A stretch of DNA of 64,000 nucleotides, taken from the NCBI GenBank assembly GCA_023313575.1, contig JAJTTP010000007.1, positions 1,426,001-1,490,000 on the forward strand, given 5' to 3'. The position numbers were made by a program, and so were the translations under genes. Source of the stretch: Eutypella sp. D-1. Lineage: Eukaryota; Ascomycota; Sordariomycetes; Xylariales; Diatrypaceae. The notes beneath the pieces were generated by a model. The model was not told the origin of the DNA, did no database searches, and saw nothing but the letters and a program-made list of their open reading frames with translations. Positions 33,335 to 43,606 of this stretch are shown piece by piece (positions within the stretch are counted from its first letter, which is position 1; every line of letters starts with the position of its first letter).

Positions 33335-34499
33335 TTAGGCGACCGGGGACCAGGGCATGGGGACCAGGATGCGGGACTTCATGGTCTGGATGAGGGGCAC
33401 GGTCTTGTGGACGGTCTCGGCCCAGCCCTCCTGCTTCCAGCTAAGTTCGCGGCGGACCTTGCGCTCCTCGAGGTTGGCGAACTGCCAGAGGTGGTGGACG
33501 GTGTTGAGGTCGCCGATCTGGACGAACCAGGCACCGACGCCTTCCATGACCTCACGGCGTGCCTTCAGGCCCCGCCGCCAGTGCGTCTCCCACTCGAGAA
33601 GATTGCCCGGGTGCAGGGTGTAGGAGCGCAGCTCGAAGACGCCGCCGAGTTGGCGTGGTGCCGTCGTGGGCCAGAAGGAGAACTCCTGCATGATGGACGA
33701 CTTCTTCGACTTAATGAGCGTCTTAAGCTTCCTGTCGAACTCTAGGAAACCCGGGTGTCGCGAGATAGAGTGCAGGGATTGGTGGTAGCCCTCGTAGCGT
33801 TGGTACTCCCAGATGTGGACTGGTGGGTAAGGGTATTAGTTAGCACGTGAGGACTCCAAACTAAGCAAACACCAGATAGCATCATCACGAGACCGTTGCC
33901 ACCTACGTACCGAAGGTGTCACAGTCGCCCACCTCTGATCGCCAACTCCCGACCAGGTGAACCTTATTCTCCGGCAGGTCGGCCATCTTGGGATACCACT
34001 GGCCGACGAGGTCGATATACTCGTCAACCTTGTCAGGCTTTACCTCGTGGAAGACAATCGAATGGACATATTTGCCACGTGCTAAAACAGCAGAGAAGCT
34101 GGCCTCAAGTTGGGCGTCGAGCTCCCGCCCCTCCTTGGTACCGTAGACGACGCGGTTGATGAGCGAATCGGGCCTGTCGGGCATGCTCGTGCTCGCCTTC
34201 TTAGCGGCCTCGGCCCTCTGTTCTGTAATAGCAGCATAAAGGTTAGGAGCAGTGGCATATAACACAATATCGGATGTAGGTGCAAGCTAACGACCCAACT
34301 TACGCTCGGCGCGTTTCTTCTGAGCCTCGATCAACTGCTCACGGAACTCCCTCTGCTTGGTATTAAATTCATCGACGGTGTTCGGGGTTACGTCGGCAAG
34401 GGCAGGAGCTCGGCATCGATCGGCGGTAGAGGCGAATGTTCGCAGGGCCGAGCGAGGTACTGCCCTGGTTGCGGCGCGGCAAACCTGGCGGGAGAACAT
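33335..34499 (-). CDS. NIPSNAP-family mitochondrial protein
   Basis: Three exons on the minus strand, 34499-34304, 34222-33911 and 33819-33335, 330 residues. Introns of 81 bases (GTAAGT..CAG) and 91 bases (GTACGT..CAG, branch GCTAAC) keep frame through split codons. Residues 1-30 (MFSRQVCRAATRAVPRSALRTFAS) form a clear matrix-targeting presequence. Two ferredoxin-like NIPSNAP units follow: about 116-215 (KYVHSIVFHEVKPDKVDEYIDLV..VGSWRSEVGDCDTFGVHIWEY) and about 229-328 (GGVFELRSYTLHPGNLLEWETHW..GAWFVQIGDLNTVHHLWQFANLEERKVRRE), ending in MPWSPVA. Animal homologues sit in the matrix and become mitophagy markers; the fungal role is unsettled. The gene is divergent from ATP synthase subunit j. 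Confidence 0.92.
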
Positions 34500-35588
34500 C
34501 TTGGACGTCGTATTGGCGAGGAGAGGGGGATCAATAATATAATAGGGACAAATAATCGCGGGACGAGGTGGGAGGTGGGATCGCTAAGTAAGGGAAGCTT
34601 TTCAGATCAAATAAAGTCGAATATCGCGTTTGTCGCCTACTACCTCGGTGACCGTAATAATGGTTCACCGAGATTGGCGTCGGTGTGGCGTGTTGTTGGT
34701 GTTCGGATGAGTTTGAGAACGAATAGATTGGTGGATGGAGTAGGTATTTAAATGAGGTGAGGGAGATGGATATCCGGGTAGATTCAGAGTGGAAGAGCGA
34801 GAAGAAGCTTTCCAAGGTTGGAGAGTTGTTTGAGTGTGTCTGGTGTTTCTGTACTCCTATAAAGATACCTAGGGACGGAAGTTAACCTACTGGCGACGAA
34901 TACATAAGTATAATAAACTAACAGTTCATTGGTTGATGCTCTCATCCCCCGCATTCAAATAGGAGGAGGTACAGGCTGAAAGCTTGAGGGTAGGGTTGGG
35001 GAAGCTACGTTGCTAAATCAGAGGGAGCTCCAAGGCTAAAAGAGCTGGCAATTGAGTTACGTTACTGTATACTGTATACCATGAGACAGACACCTGGGCA
35101 AGACGCTACATCCATGAAACTCCAAGCTCTCTCCCTTTCTTTTCCCCACAATCGTGTACCTTCCCAGCACGGCACGTATGATGTCACTTCTAGGCTCGCT
35201 ATTGGCTAGCACAAACAATGCCCGATAAGTACCTAGGTACCTATACCCTAATGTCGGAGATCCGGCGAAGTGGTACCGACTTCCTTCCGTATCTGTGCAC
35301 GGACCATTTGTGTCCCTCTAGCCTTTCCACCACCAAGACGAGAACTCAGATTAGGTAAGTCTTCTTCCTCTGGTTAGCCTGAAATGTGAGGCACTAAAAT
35401 TTGAGGATAAGCGGCCTCGGGAAGGAAAGGAAAGAAGCTTTGACTTGCACCAATTAACCGGAATATCGCGAACGACTTCACCTTGCAGGTTTATTATTTA
35501 TTTTTCCAGCCAAACCTCCCCGACAACAACCACGCCCACTTCCACATATACACCTTTCCCTCGCTCTCCTTCACGCTAAATCGTCAAG
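34500..35588. promoter_or_regulatory. Shared upstream region of two divergent mitochondrial genes
   Basis: 1.09 kb between the NIPSNAP start and the ATP synthase subunit j start, containing no gene. It holds a GTACCTAGGTACC palindrome at about 35229-35241 and pyrimidine-rich leaders on both sides. A role as bidirectional promoter is inferred from the arrangement. Confidence 0.45.
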
Positions 35589-36063
35589 ATGTGGTTCGGA
35601 ATCCACCCCCTGAAGAAGTTCAATGTCCCCGTCCGTACGTCAATTGTAGTCCCGCCGGAAAAAAGAAATATGCTCCATTTTCGGGGTTCGGTAATGGCAT
35701 GGATGTATTCGACTGACAGATAGATAATGCGCAAACATAATACAGTGAAGCCGCTGGCTCCTTTCTTCATCGCCGGTATGCCCTTTCACCCCCCTCCCTC
35801 CCCGAAGCCGGATCCCTAGCTGCCCGTTTGTTCGAAATGCGATCAACTGACTTGCGGGCGCAACAGGGGCCGTCATCCTCTACGGCGTCAACTCCGCGGC
35901 GAACGGCCTGATGCAGTGTACGTAACATATAACCCAATGGTCTTCTCAGAGAGAAAGTTTCGGAGAAAAAGACAGCAATCGATTAACACAATTACCGTTG
36001 CCCGCAGCCGACGAGTGGAAGAACGACCCGCGCAACCCTCGCGCCAAGGCCGCTGCCCACTAA
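35589..36063 (+). CDS. ATP18: Mitochondrial F1Fo ATP synthase subunit j (i/j)
   Basis: Four small exons, 35589-35634, 35746-35775, 35867-35917 and 36008-36063, encode only 60 residues, so no long frame reveals the gene. All three introns have GTACGT or GTATGC donors and CAG acceptors, and each splits a codon after its first base. The product has a short hydrophilic start, a membrane helix in KPLAPFFIAGAVILYGVNSAA (residues 17-37) and the tail DEWKNDPRNPR (44-54), matching yeast Atp18, whose tail has the same NDPRNPR block. Subunit j lies in the inner-membrane Fo part and helps ATP synthase assembly and dimer stability. Exon 2 has only 30 bases. The start is the only ATG giving the conserved N terminus, in a CAAGATG context. 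Confidence 0.9.
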
Positions 36064-36816
36064 GATCTTCCCCCTCCTTCGAAAATGGAAATGGCGAACC
36101 CAGCATCGCGGTGCGGATGGTGATGGGAGGAATGTGGCAGGGACGATATGGTCCATGAGGCTCGGGAAGGCGTCTTCGTAGATTGCCTTCGCTTCGTATC
36201 ATCGTGTTCCGGACAGGAGCCGCGGAGGAAGACATCTATCTCGCGGATTGTACCATAGAAGTGCCGTTCGGTGGAGAATGAAAAAAGAAAAGGGGAAGAA
36301 CTACCTCTCCCCTGTCTGTCATGACTTCCTGTCTCGTCTCGCCTTTACCAAGTCCGCTCGGACTGTTTTTTCAAAAGTGAGCGGCGTGCCATGTGGATGT
36401 TACTTCTCTTAGGAACTTCAGCTGCTACGTGACGCATTCTCGCCATATACCGGTGCTATGTCCTTACCGTAAACTAGGTGTCAGATTCTGGACGTAAAAG
36501 CTACTTCACAACATATTCTCCGTTTCTTGTGTAAGACGATATCCGGTGGGCTTAGTGACCGCCCCCCGCCCCCCGCCCCCTACAATCCATCAGTTCATTC
36601 CACGTCCCTTGATAGATTTGACGAGTAGACGTATTTTGTCTATAGTAGTCCTATCGGGACTTGTTCTATAAGAACCAGCTCCACTCTATCCTGCCTTATT
36701 CTAAACTCCGAGACCAGACCCCCCCTCCATCCTCTCTACCCTGCTCTCCAAGACCACGCACACAACCTCACTTAACCAAACCCCCCCCGCCCCCTCCCCC
36801 CGCATACATACATGCA
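36064..36816. other. Convergent intergenic spacer with C-rich tracts
   Basis: About 750 bases between the 3' ends of ATP18 and the FSH1-type gene. It contains a CCCCGCC repeat at about 36561-36580 and C-rich runs near 36720-36800. No gene. Confidence 0.5.
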
Positions 36817-38242
36817 TCACAACTTACCTCCCTCACCCCCCTCCTCGCCCCCCTCCTGCCGCGCCAGCACCTCCCGCAGGAACCCGACGAGCGGCATGAC
36901 ACGGTCGCGGGCGACGGGGACGTAGTGGCCGCCGGAGTGCACGGCGACGCGGGGGTCGGCGCACCGATCCACCAGCGCCCGGCTTCGGCCCTCCTCCACG
37001 ACACTATCCAGGCTGCCCAGGAAATGTAGCGTCGGCGTGGCGATCTTGCCCCCCTCCTTCATCTCCCCGCCCTCACCTGACCCCGGGCCCTCACCTGAGC
37101 TCGAGCTAGAACTCAACCCCGTCCCGTCGTACAACCACTGCAGTCCCGGCACCGGCGCCCAGAACCCGGAGTACACGACAGCGAACTTCAAGGGCTGGCC
37201 GGCATTCGCGTCGCGGAGCTCCTGGACCCAAGACCAATCGGGGTCTCCCGCCCCATCACCCACCGACGACGGCGAGGGCGCGGGACAACCCACCGGCGGC
37301 TCGCGGCGCGGGACCTCGAGCGCAGCAGCGACAAGGGCAGCGAGACAGCCGCCCTGGCTGAACCCGAGGACGCCATCGATACCGCCGTCGGGCGCCGCGT
37401 CCCGGATCGCGGCCGCGACGGCGCGCATGCCCGCCTCGAAACCCGCGTACGTCCCCGTCGCGTCGTCCTTGCGCCACCAGCCCCAATTATCGCCGTCCTC
37501 CTCCTCCTCCTCGGCTTCGCCGCCTTCAGAGGCTGAGGCAGGAGGCACGAAACCCGGGATGTCGCGCGCCCGGAGCCGGTGCGGTCCCGTGGGGAAGATC
37601 AGGCGCGGCGTTAGGTTGTAAGGTGCCGGACCCAGCGCCTTGGTCAGCAGCTTGCCCAGCGCTTTCGTCTTTGAGTCGAAGAGCGGGCCTGATTGTGTGT
37701 ACCCTGTTTTTTGTTTTATCTCGTGTGTTTAGCATCAGATTCAGAGCCATATATTCATATATCTGCGTGTGTGTGCGGAGATGCGTGATGTAGGGAGCGC
37801 GGGGAATGAATGTGTGGAACGGCAGTCCGCGCAATCGTGACCGATGCAGAACGCTGATCCGTCACTCATCCTCTCACGTGCGGAGGTAAAGGAGGGGGAA
37901 GCGCAGGCCCGGAAGAGCCTGAGCGGATGAGATATGCGATACTCAGAAAAAATGTGAAATTCGCATACCATGTAACATCAGAATCCTGAGCTCCTTCTTG
38001 CCCCCACCACCGGCAGAAGCTGCTGCCGCCTTCTTCTTAGCAGCACCAGCACCAGCAGCCGCCGCGCCCGGCTTGCCACCATCGTTGTTGTCGGGCGGCG
38101 TTGTCATCTTCTTCTCCGAGTCCGCCGTCGACGAGTAGAAACGGAGATGGCGGCGGGGCAGCAGATGGAGATTCTGGATTATGCGAGAGACGACAGCGGT
38201 AGCAGTCGCAGTGGCAGATGTGCCAGTAGTGCGCAGGCTCAT
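36817..38242 (-). CDS. FSH1-type serine hydrolase
   Basis: Two exons on the minus strand, 38242-37969 and 37703-36817, 386 residues. The 265-base intron (GTATGC..CAG) is long for this genome and joins LMLHG to YTQSG, the conserved first strand of the family. The catalytic triad is visible: Ser207 in GVLGFSQGG, Asp in HFLGSLDSVV and His in VHSGGHYVPV. Acidic and Gly/Ser-rich inserts (about residues 150-163 and near the SSSSSGEGPGSGEGG loop) enlarge the usual 250-residue fold. The first ATG adds an N-terminal stretch (RRHLRFYSS) that resembles a mitochondrial presequence; an internal ATG (MTTPPDNNDGG, residue 46) may give a cytosolic form. GGTAAGTT overlaps the last codons, so a further 3' exon cannot be excluded. 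The family is related to yeast Fsh1-3 and fungal LovG-type thioesterases; substrate unknown. Confidence 0.87.
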
Positions 38243-39131
38243 GGGTCTGCTTCTTCACACACGGAGGGCCCCCCTTTTTGTATAAAGTAGGTACTTAGCC
38301 AATGGCCCAATTGTGTATCAAATGGTATATGTATAGTCGAGGAAGAGGGAAGCACGTGAGTCACAGAGGTTATTTATATGTATAATCAATGCCCTGCTAA
38401 GAAAATCAACCGTGTATGATTTGTTTTATCTAGGTTTGATTTTTTTTTTCTGTCTCCTTTTAAAGGCAACATTTGCTTCCTTCTGGCCCCAATGTCGATG
38501 CATGGAGGTTGTTCGGCGAGGTTTTTTGAGTTAGACCGTGCCGTGTGCCCGCCGTCCGGTCCGGACTAGGCCTGAATGGTGGAAACCTATCGATTACCTA
38601 CTACATACTGATGGGATGACGCTGCCCCTCATACGCCCTTGACAGGCCACCCCAATGGAGAAAAATGTCATGATAACGCCATGAGGGTATATCATGGACT
38701 TTACTATTATCAATGATGGCATTTACTGACACGCGGTCGCTGTAGTCGCTGCCCGTAGTTTCGCGGACCCCGCCCGGAGATTATTTAACGTATGGGGGGT
38801 GGTAGGTGGGGAATTTTCTGTAGTCACATCACTCGTATCAAGGGCCCTCGGAATACATCACGCTCGTGCACCATAGCATTATGCGTCCACCCTCTTCGGT
38901 TGGACCCGTTGCTTTCTATGTAGTCTGCAATGCTTCTTTTGAATTCATGCGTACCGAAGACATACACGCATGCCACGGCGATGCTGAAAAGCTCGTACCT
39001 CCCGCTCATCCATACCCTTACGGATGAACAGACCTGAGCCGTCTACCTAGCCTCCTTCAAGATCGGGGATCATCGCAGCTACAGCGACACACCCCAACCG
39101 GACCACTTAGTGGTAAGCGATATTCAGAGGA
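38243..39131. other. Intergenic region between FSH1-type and RPN5 genes
   Basis: About 890 bases, no gene. A T-run lies at about 38431-38450. The part nearest 39131 is the RPN5 3' flank. Confidence 0.5.
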
Positions 39132-40886
39132 TTAGGCGGCCGCTTTCTTGCCCTTCTTCTCCTTGCCGCCCTTGGCGCCGGCAGCGCCGGGCTGGATGCG
39201 AGCCATCATCTCCTCTTTGGTAATGAGGTGATCGACGCGCTCGAGGAGGCCGAGCAGGCTCTTCATGTTGCTGCTCCACTCGTTTAGGACATCGTCGACG
39301 TCGCGGGGACGCGCGAAGCTGACGACGCGCGCGGGGCGGTCGATGCGCGCGTACACCGTCTTGGAGCACACCAGCTCGCTGATGTACTTCTCCGTCTCCT
39401 CCTCCGTCAGGTCCAGCAGCTTCGTCAGCCGCCCCATCGAGATGCGCGTGTAGTACCGCGCCACCACGCGCACGTTGTGCTCGATCACCCGCTTCCGCAG
39501 GTCCTGCCAGCGCTGGTGCGCCTTCTTGTCGCCTGACTGGCCCTCTTCGCTGTCGAATACGTCCGTCCCGCAGAGATGCGGCCCGAAGAGCTTCGCCACC
39601 TCCGGCCAGCGCATCAGCTCGTGTACCGTGAACAGCTTGAGTAGCTGGGCGTCCGTCGGCACCTGCACGTTGCGTGTGTCTCGGTGAATTCGGTGGAGGA
39701 GATCGTGTTGTTCGTTGTCGTGAGGGGCGAGGATGACAAAGTAGATGATGCGTTGGAGAACCTATATATGACAATCTAGTAAGCTACCGGGTCTTAGGCA
39801 GAAAGAGGGTGGGAATATCCTTACGGGCTGGAGTTTGGATGGGTCTTCCTCCACAGCTTCTGTATCCAGGACTTGTCGGTAGTGTTTGCAGACGTCCAGG
39901 TACTTGTCATCGTGCTTGGCCAGGACGATCTGCTGCTCGTAGTACCGCAGCTTCAGGTCGGTGGTATCGTCAACTGTCTCCTCGGGGACCTCCTCTCCCT
40001 TCTTCAGCTTCTCCTCTCGGGCCTTCTTCTCCTTCTCCAGCTGTTCCGGGGTCTTCTTAGGCTTGCGGGACAGGTACCGGGTGCTAATCTTGCGAGCGAG
40101 GATGCTGGCCTGGGTCCAGTCGCCATTCTCGATACAGAGGGCAACCTGGGCAAGGATAAACTCGGTCTTCTCGCGCCTCTCCATTGAGCCGAAAGTCTCG
40201 ACCTGCAACTCGCACAGAATGTCCATGGCCGACTTGAGGTCACCCTGCTGCTTCTTGATATCGGATAGGACCTTGGTGACACGGGCCCGCTCCACCTCAA
40301 CGAAGATCTTGCCCTCAGTAACGGTTCGTAGGGTCTCGATGAGGGACAGTTTGGTCTCTAGGTTCGGGGTGTCGTCGATGAACTCCATAACGGTTTGGAC
40401 CATCTTAGTGATGGCCTGCTTGAGCTGGCCATGCTTTTTGGACAGGACTAGGACTTGGTCGTTCAGTAAACTCCAGTTGCCGGCATTCTTGCAGATGGTG
40501 CATATCGCAATCAAGGTCCGTGATGTGGATGCTAGATCTGAGGCCTGCATGTGTACATGTCAACATTTTCCATCTCAAGTGCTGCCGGGGGAGAATGGGG
40601 GAGAACGATAGAAGAGGCGCAGGGACGGGCGAAAGGCGGGAGGGGGGAGGGGGGAGGGGGGGCGGCACAAAGACTGCTCTTTACCTGTCTGGTCTGCTTC
40701 TCGAAAACGGTGAGTTTCTCAACAGCTGCTTGGATATCGGTCTGTAAGAGGTACGATAATTAGTAAAGGCTATTCACATAACGTCGGAAGAGTTGGGCAT
40801 GCCTTTGCAAGGCTCTCGGCCTCGGGAATTATCTTGTCAGCCTCCTTGCTGAAGTCCTTCTCGGGCTTCAGCAGTCCGTCCGACAT
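39132..40886 (-). CDS. RPN5: 26S proteasome lid subunit Rpn5 (PSMD12)
   Basis: Four exons on the minus strand, 40886-40803, 40741-40685, 40544-39825 and 39761-39132, 496 residues, all phase 0. Rpn5 is a helical-repeat PCI subunit of the proteasome lid. Exon 3 carries the TPR-like helices (ASDLASTSRTLIAICTICKN to HYRQVLDTEAVEEDPSKLQP). Exon 4 carries VLQRIIYFVILAPHDNEQHDLLHRI and the PCI winged helix (LLKLFTVHELMRWPEV..RVVARYYTRISMGRLTKLLDLTEEETEKYISELV), then a Lys-rich tail. Intron 1 has a GC donor (AAG/GCATGC) with a good TTACTAATT branch site and CAG acceptor; no GT donor fits the frame. Introns 2 (140 bases, polypyrimidine-rich) and 3 (63 bases) are standard. Length matches fungal Rpn5 closely. 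Confidence 0.95.
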
Positions 40887-41959
40887 GATGGATATATGGT
40901 GGGTGAGGCTGTAAGATTATCGACTGTCAACAGTAACTGAAGTGGGTGATTCTGAGTCGCGGTGGAATTCCGTTACGATATATGTATTTTGAGAGATTTG
41001 TTGGCAATTCGGAGGTCGTAGTATGGTGGATTGTGGTAGGAAAGAAGAAACAAACAACTTCAAGACAATGATGATGGTGATGTTTAAGGTAGGAAACCAC
41101 CTAATAACTAATTGCTGGGCAAGTTGCTCTGGTAGTGGTGCTCTGGCTGGTGCAAGTTACCTGCAGCTCACCCGCCCACTTGCCCTATCTACAAGTATTA
41201 CACCAGCTGCAGGTGCTAGGCAGCCTGATAGCTTCGTCGCCTTGTCTTATCCCTGCCAGTGCCAAACAGTACGTACCTGGGTGGATAAAGTGGGATCCCC
41301 ACTGCCCCATTAAGTGTACTATGTAGAAGCTTATCGACGATAAGATTAGTCATGATCTTAGGGGCCTCCTTTTCGTGCCACTTATCTAGTAAGCAGCACT
41401 TCAAGGGACATCAACAGCACAGCACCATACTTCTAGTTTACAGGCAATAAAAAGACAGAGACCCAGATATTTCATACGCAAATTAATTTATAGCTAGCTA
41501 TCTCATAGTAAGACAAAAATGCTCCTCTTGATTCTCTATATTGTGGAAGCACATGAAACTAAAGGTGCGTCCAGCCGTCATTGTGATGTGCAGAGTCGCC
41601 CACCACCCCTTGTCTTCTCGAACTCTCCACACATTTTCTGCAATAACATCATTACCATAGGTTCGTGCAATACCAATACGTAGTCTAGGCCATGTGTGTC
41701 CTCCAGGAGCTGGCGGCACCACGTAGGGAACAGAGTTTCTCCCTCATGAAGCCCTCATTCCCGCAAGGCTTGATCAAAAGCAATGGCCCATCCATCCCAT
41801 CATAAAGCGCCTGCAAATGTCTTCATCCGCGATCATCTATCGTACATAGTGTCCCACGTCAACCACTAATGCTCCTCATGGAAGCCCATAACAGTTAATC
41901 TTGCAAGTCGGTCTTGCATTTTGCCGAAGCAACTCGCGTATCCAATAGCAGCAGCACAC
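40887..41959. other. Intergenic region between RPN5 and the RRM gene
   Basis: About 1.07 kb: the RPN5 promoter and leader at the low side, the 3' flank of the RRM gene at the high side. Frames at 41023-41313 and 41498-41722 are short and featureless. No proteasome-type GGTGGCAAA element was found. Confidence 0.5.
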
Positions 41960-43606
41960 CTAAGGAGCACATGGGTCAACACCAAAGTGTACATTGACCT
42001 GATCCCACATGGCCTTCTCGCTCTCAGAGAGGTCAATGCGCTCCTTCTCACGATGGATAGACTGGCGCGCCGCCTCCGCTTGACAGCGGAAGCTGCCGAA
42101 GCGCCACTCCTGACGGACGCGGCGCAGGCCCGGCTGGGAAGCGTCCGCGACGTTGAGAGTAGTGATATTCTCGATCTCGAAGCTGAACCGCTCGCCAAAG
42201 AAGCGGAGTAGGTGCGGCGTATTGACAATGGCGGCCGGGCCCTCAATATGCAGGACCCGACAGTGCGGGCCCGGCTCGCGTGCGGCGGAGCGGATCCGGT
42301 TCTTGCGCACGCGCGGCACGAAGCCCCCGACTTTAAATTCACCGCGATGCGACTGCGTGAGCAGGGAAACTGCACCGGGAACATCGAAGAATACCAGCTT
42401 CGCAGCCGCTGTCATGTGCTGCTGCTTCTGCTGCTGTGTGCGGCCGGCGCCCGCGGTCGGGGGGTTCACCACGCACGCGAAGACCTTGCCGCACCCGCGC
42501 ACCGCGTTCAGCAGCGCGCGGTGGTCGCAGTCGGGCGGCAGGTTCGTGATCCAGAGCGCCGTGTTCTCCTCCTCCGGGACATCCGCCGATTGGTTTGCCG
42601 GGTTGAAAGGGTCGCCGCCGTAGCCCTTCGAGATCCCCGCTAGTTCCTTCTGTTGGTCGATGAGCCGCTGGTACTCCGGGTCCAGCTGCCCCAACGCCCT
42701 CTCGCCTTGCACCCGGCCCATAGGGACGAACCCGCTTTTGACCGGGCCTACTGCCATGTTCTCGGGCGTTGTCGCAAGCGAGGCTGTGTTGGGGTTCTGC
42801 GCTGTTGTGTTGGAGACCGATGTCTTTGAAGACGTTGTCTGGATGCTCTCGGCCGAGCCAATCGAGTTGTGGGCGCTGTGACCAAGCAGGGTAGTCTGGT
42901 TGGCTGGCGACCACTTGTGTCTGGATGGCTTGATAGTCTCCTCTCTATTCACCATGGTGGAGAGATGTGAAGGTGGAAAAAGCTGCGACAAGGTAATTCT
43001 CGGCGGCGGTCCCGGGTATTGTGGTGCGGCCTCCGGAGGGTATATGATAGCAGTGGAGCCGAACACAGGCCTTGCGTGGAGCGAGTCGGTAGGGAACTGC
43101 TGCATGCGGAACTGGTCCTTCTGTCCGTAATGACTACCCACTCCAGAGCGGCTCTCACCCACCGAGCCAGACTCAAGAAGGCCCCTCATGGTTCCTGGAG
43201 TGATGCTGCGCGAAGATGGACGCTCAGCAGCAAAAGGATCCCACAGATTCTTCAGGAAAGGAAACCGCTCTTCCAATGATTGATCACTCAGTTCAGGTAA
43301 TCGGCCGCGGCCGGCTTCAAGCGGGTTAACGAAGGACTGGTGCATGGGATGGCGAGGCCAACCCGAGGCGATGCCGATCGCCTCGGGTTGGCCCATCGTG
43401 GGGAGCTTGGTACCACTCGAGGGAGACTGGGGGATGGGTTTTAGAATGGCTTTCGAGGCTTCCGCGGGCCTTCTGATGTGATAGGTTCGTGAACTGCCCG
43501 GAGTTCGAGGGGTTTCTTGGCCACTGGAGCCGCCAATTGGACTCTTCGGGCCGTGGCGTTGGCCAGCGGTCGGTGAAGGCGCCGAGTAGTCATCGGAGTC
43601 ACGCAT
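41960..43606 (-). CDS. RRM-domain RNA-binding protein, uncharacterised
   Basis: Single exon as modelled, 548 residues, starting at the ATG in ACACAATGCG (43606); the TTG-initiated extension is ignored. The first 340 residues are Pro/Ser-rich and probably disordered, with spaced short motifs (SFVNPLEAGRGRLPELSDQSLEERFPFLKNLWDPF). Residues 349-432 form an RRM: TALWITNLPPDCDHRALLNAVRGCGKVFACVV, then AAKLVFFDVPGAVSLLTQ. A second RRM-like unit follows at about 449-520 (HCRVLHIEGPAAIVNTPHLLRFFGERFSFEIENITTL). The first RNP motifs are weak, and aromatic residues expected in RNP1 are replaced (KLVFFDV), so RNA binding is not assured. Comparable proteins occur widely in Pezizomycotina without assigned function. 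No localisation signal seen. Confidence 0.8.
   Translation of the reverse strand: MRDSDDYSAPSPTAGQRHGPKSPIGGSSGQETPRTPGSSRTYHIRRPAEASKAILKPIPQSPSSGTKLPTMGQPEAIGIASGWPRHPMHQSFVNPLEAGRGRLPELSDQSLEERFPFLKNLWDPFAAERPSSRSITPGTMRGLLESGSVGESRSGVGSHYGQKDQFRMQQFPTDSLHARPVFGSTAIIYPPEAAPQYPGPPPRITLSQLFPPSHLSTMVNREETIKPSRHKWSPANQTTLLGHSAHNSIGSAESIQTTSSKTSVSNTTAQNPNTASLATTPENMAVGPVKSGFVPMGRVQGERALGQLDPEYQRLIDQQKELAGISKGYGGDPFNPANQSADVPEEENTALWITNLPPDCDHRALLNAVRGCGKVFACVVNPPTAGAGRTQQQKQQHMTAAAKLVFFDVPGAVSLLTQSHRGEFKVGGFVPRVRKNRIRSAAREPGPHCRVLHIEGPAAIVNTPHLLRFFGERFSFEIENITTLNVADASQPGLRRVRQEWRFGSFRCQAEAARQSIHREKERIDLSESEKAMWDQVNVHFGVDPCAP

Noticed and set aside
39124..39774. 216-codon minus frame overlapping RPN5 exon 4
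   Set aside because: Out of frame with the conserved PCI domain; Arg/Gly/Ala-rich shadow.
42339..42914. 191-codon minus frame within the RRM gene
   Set aside because: Alternative frame of the same gene; the RRM-coding frame is longer and conserved.
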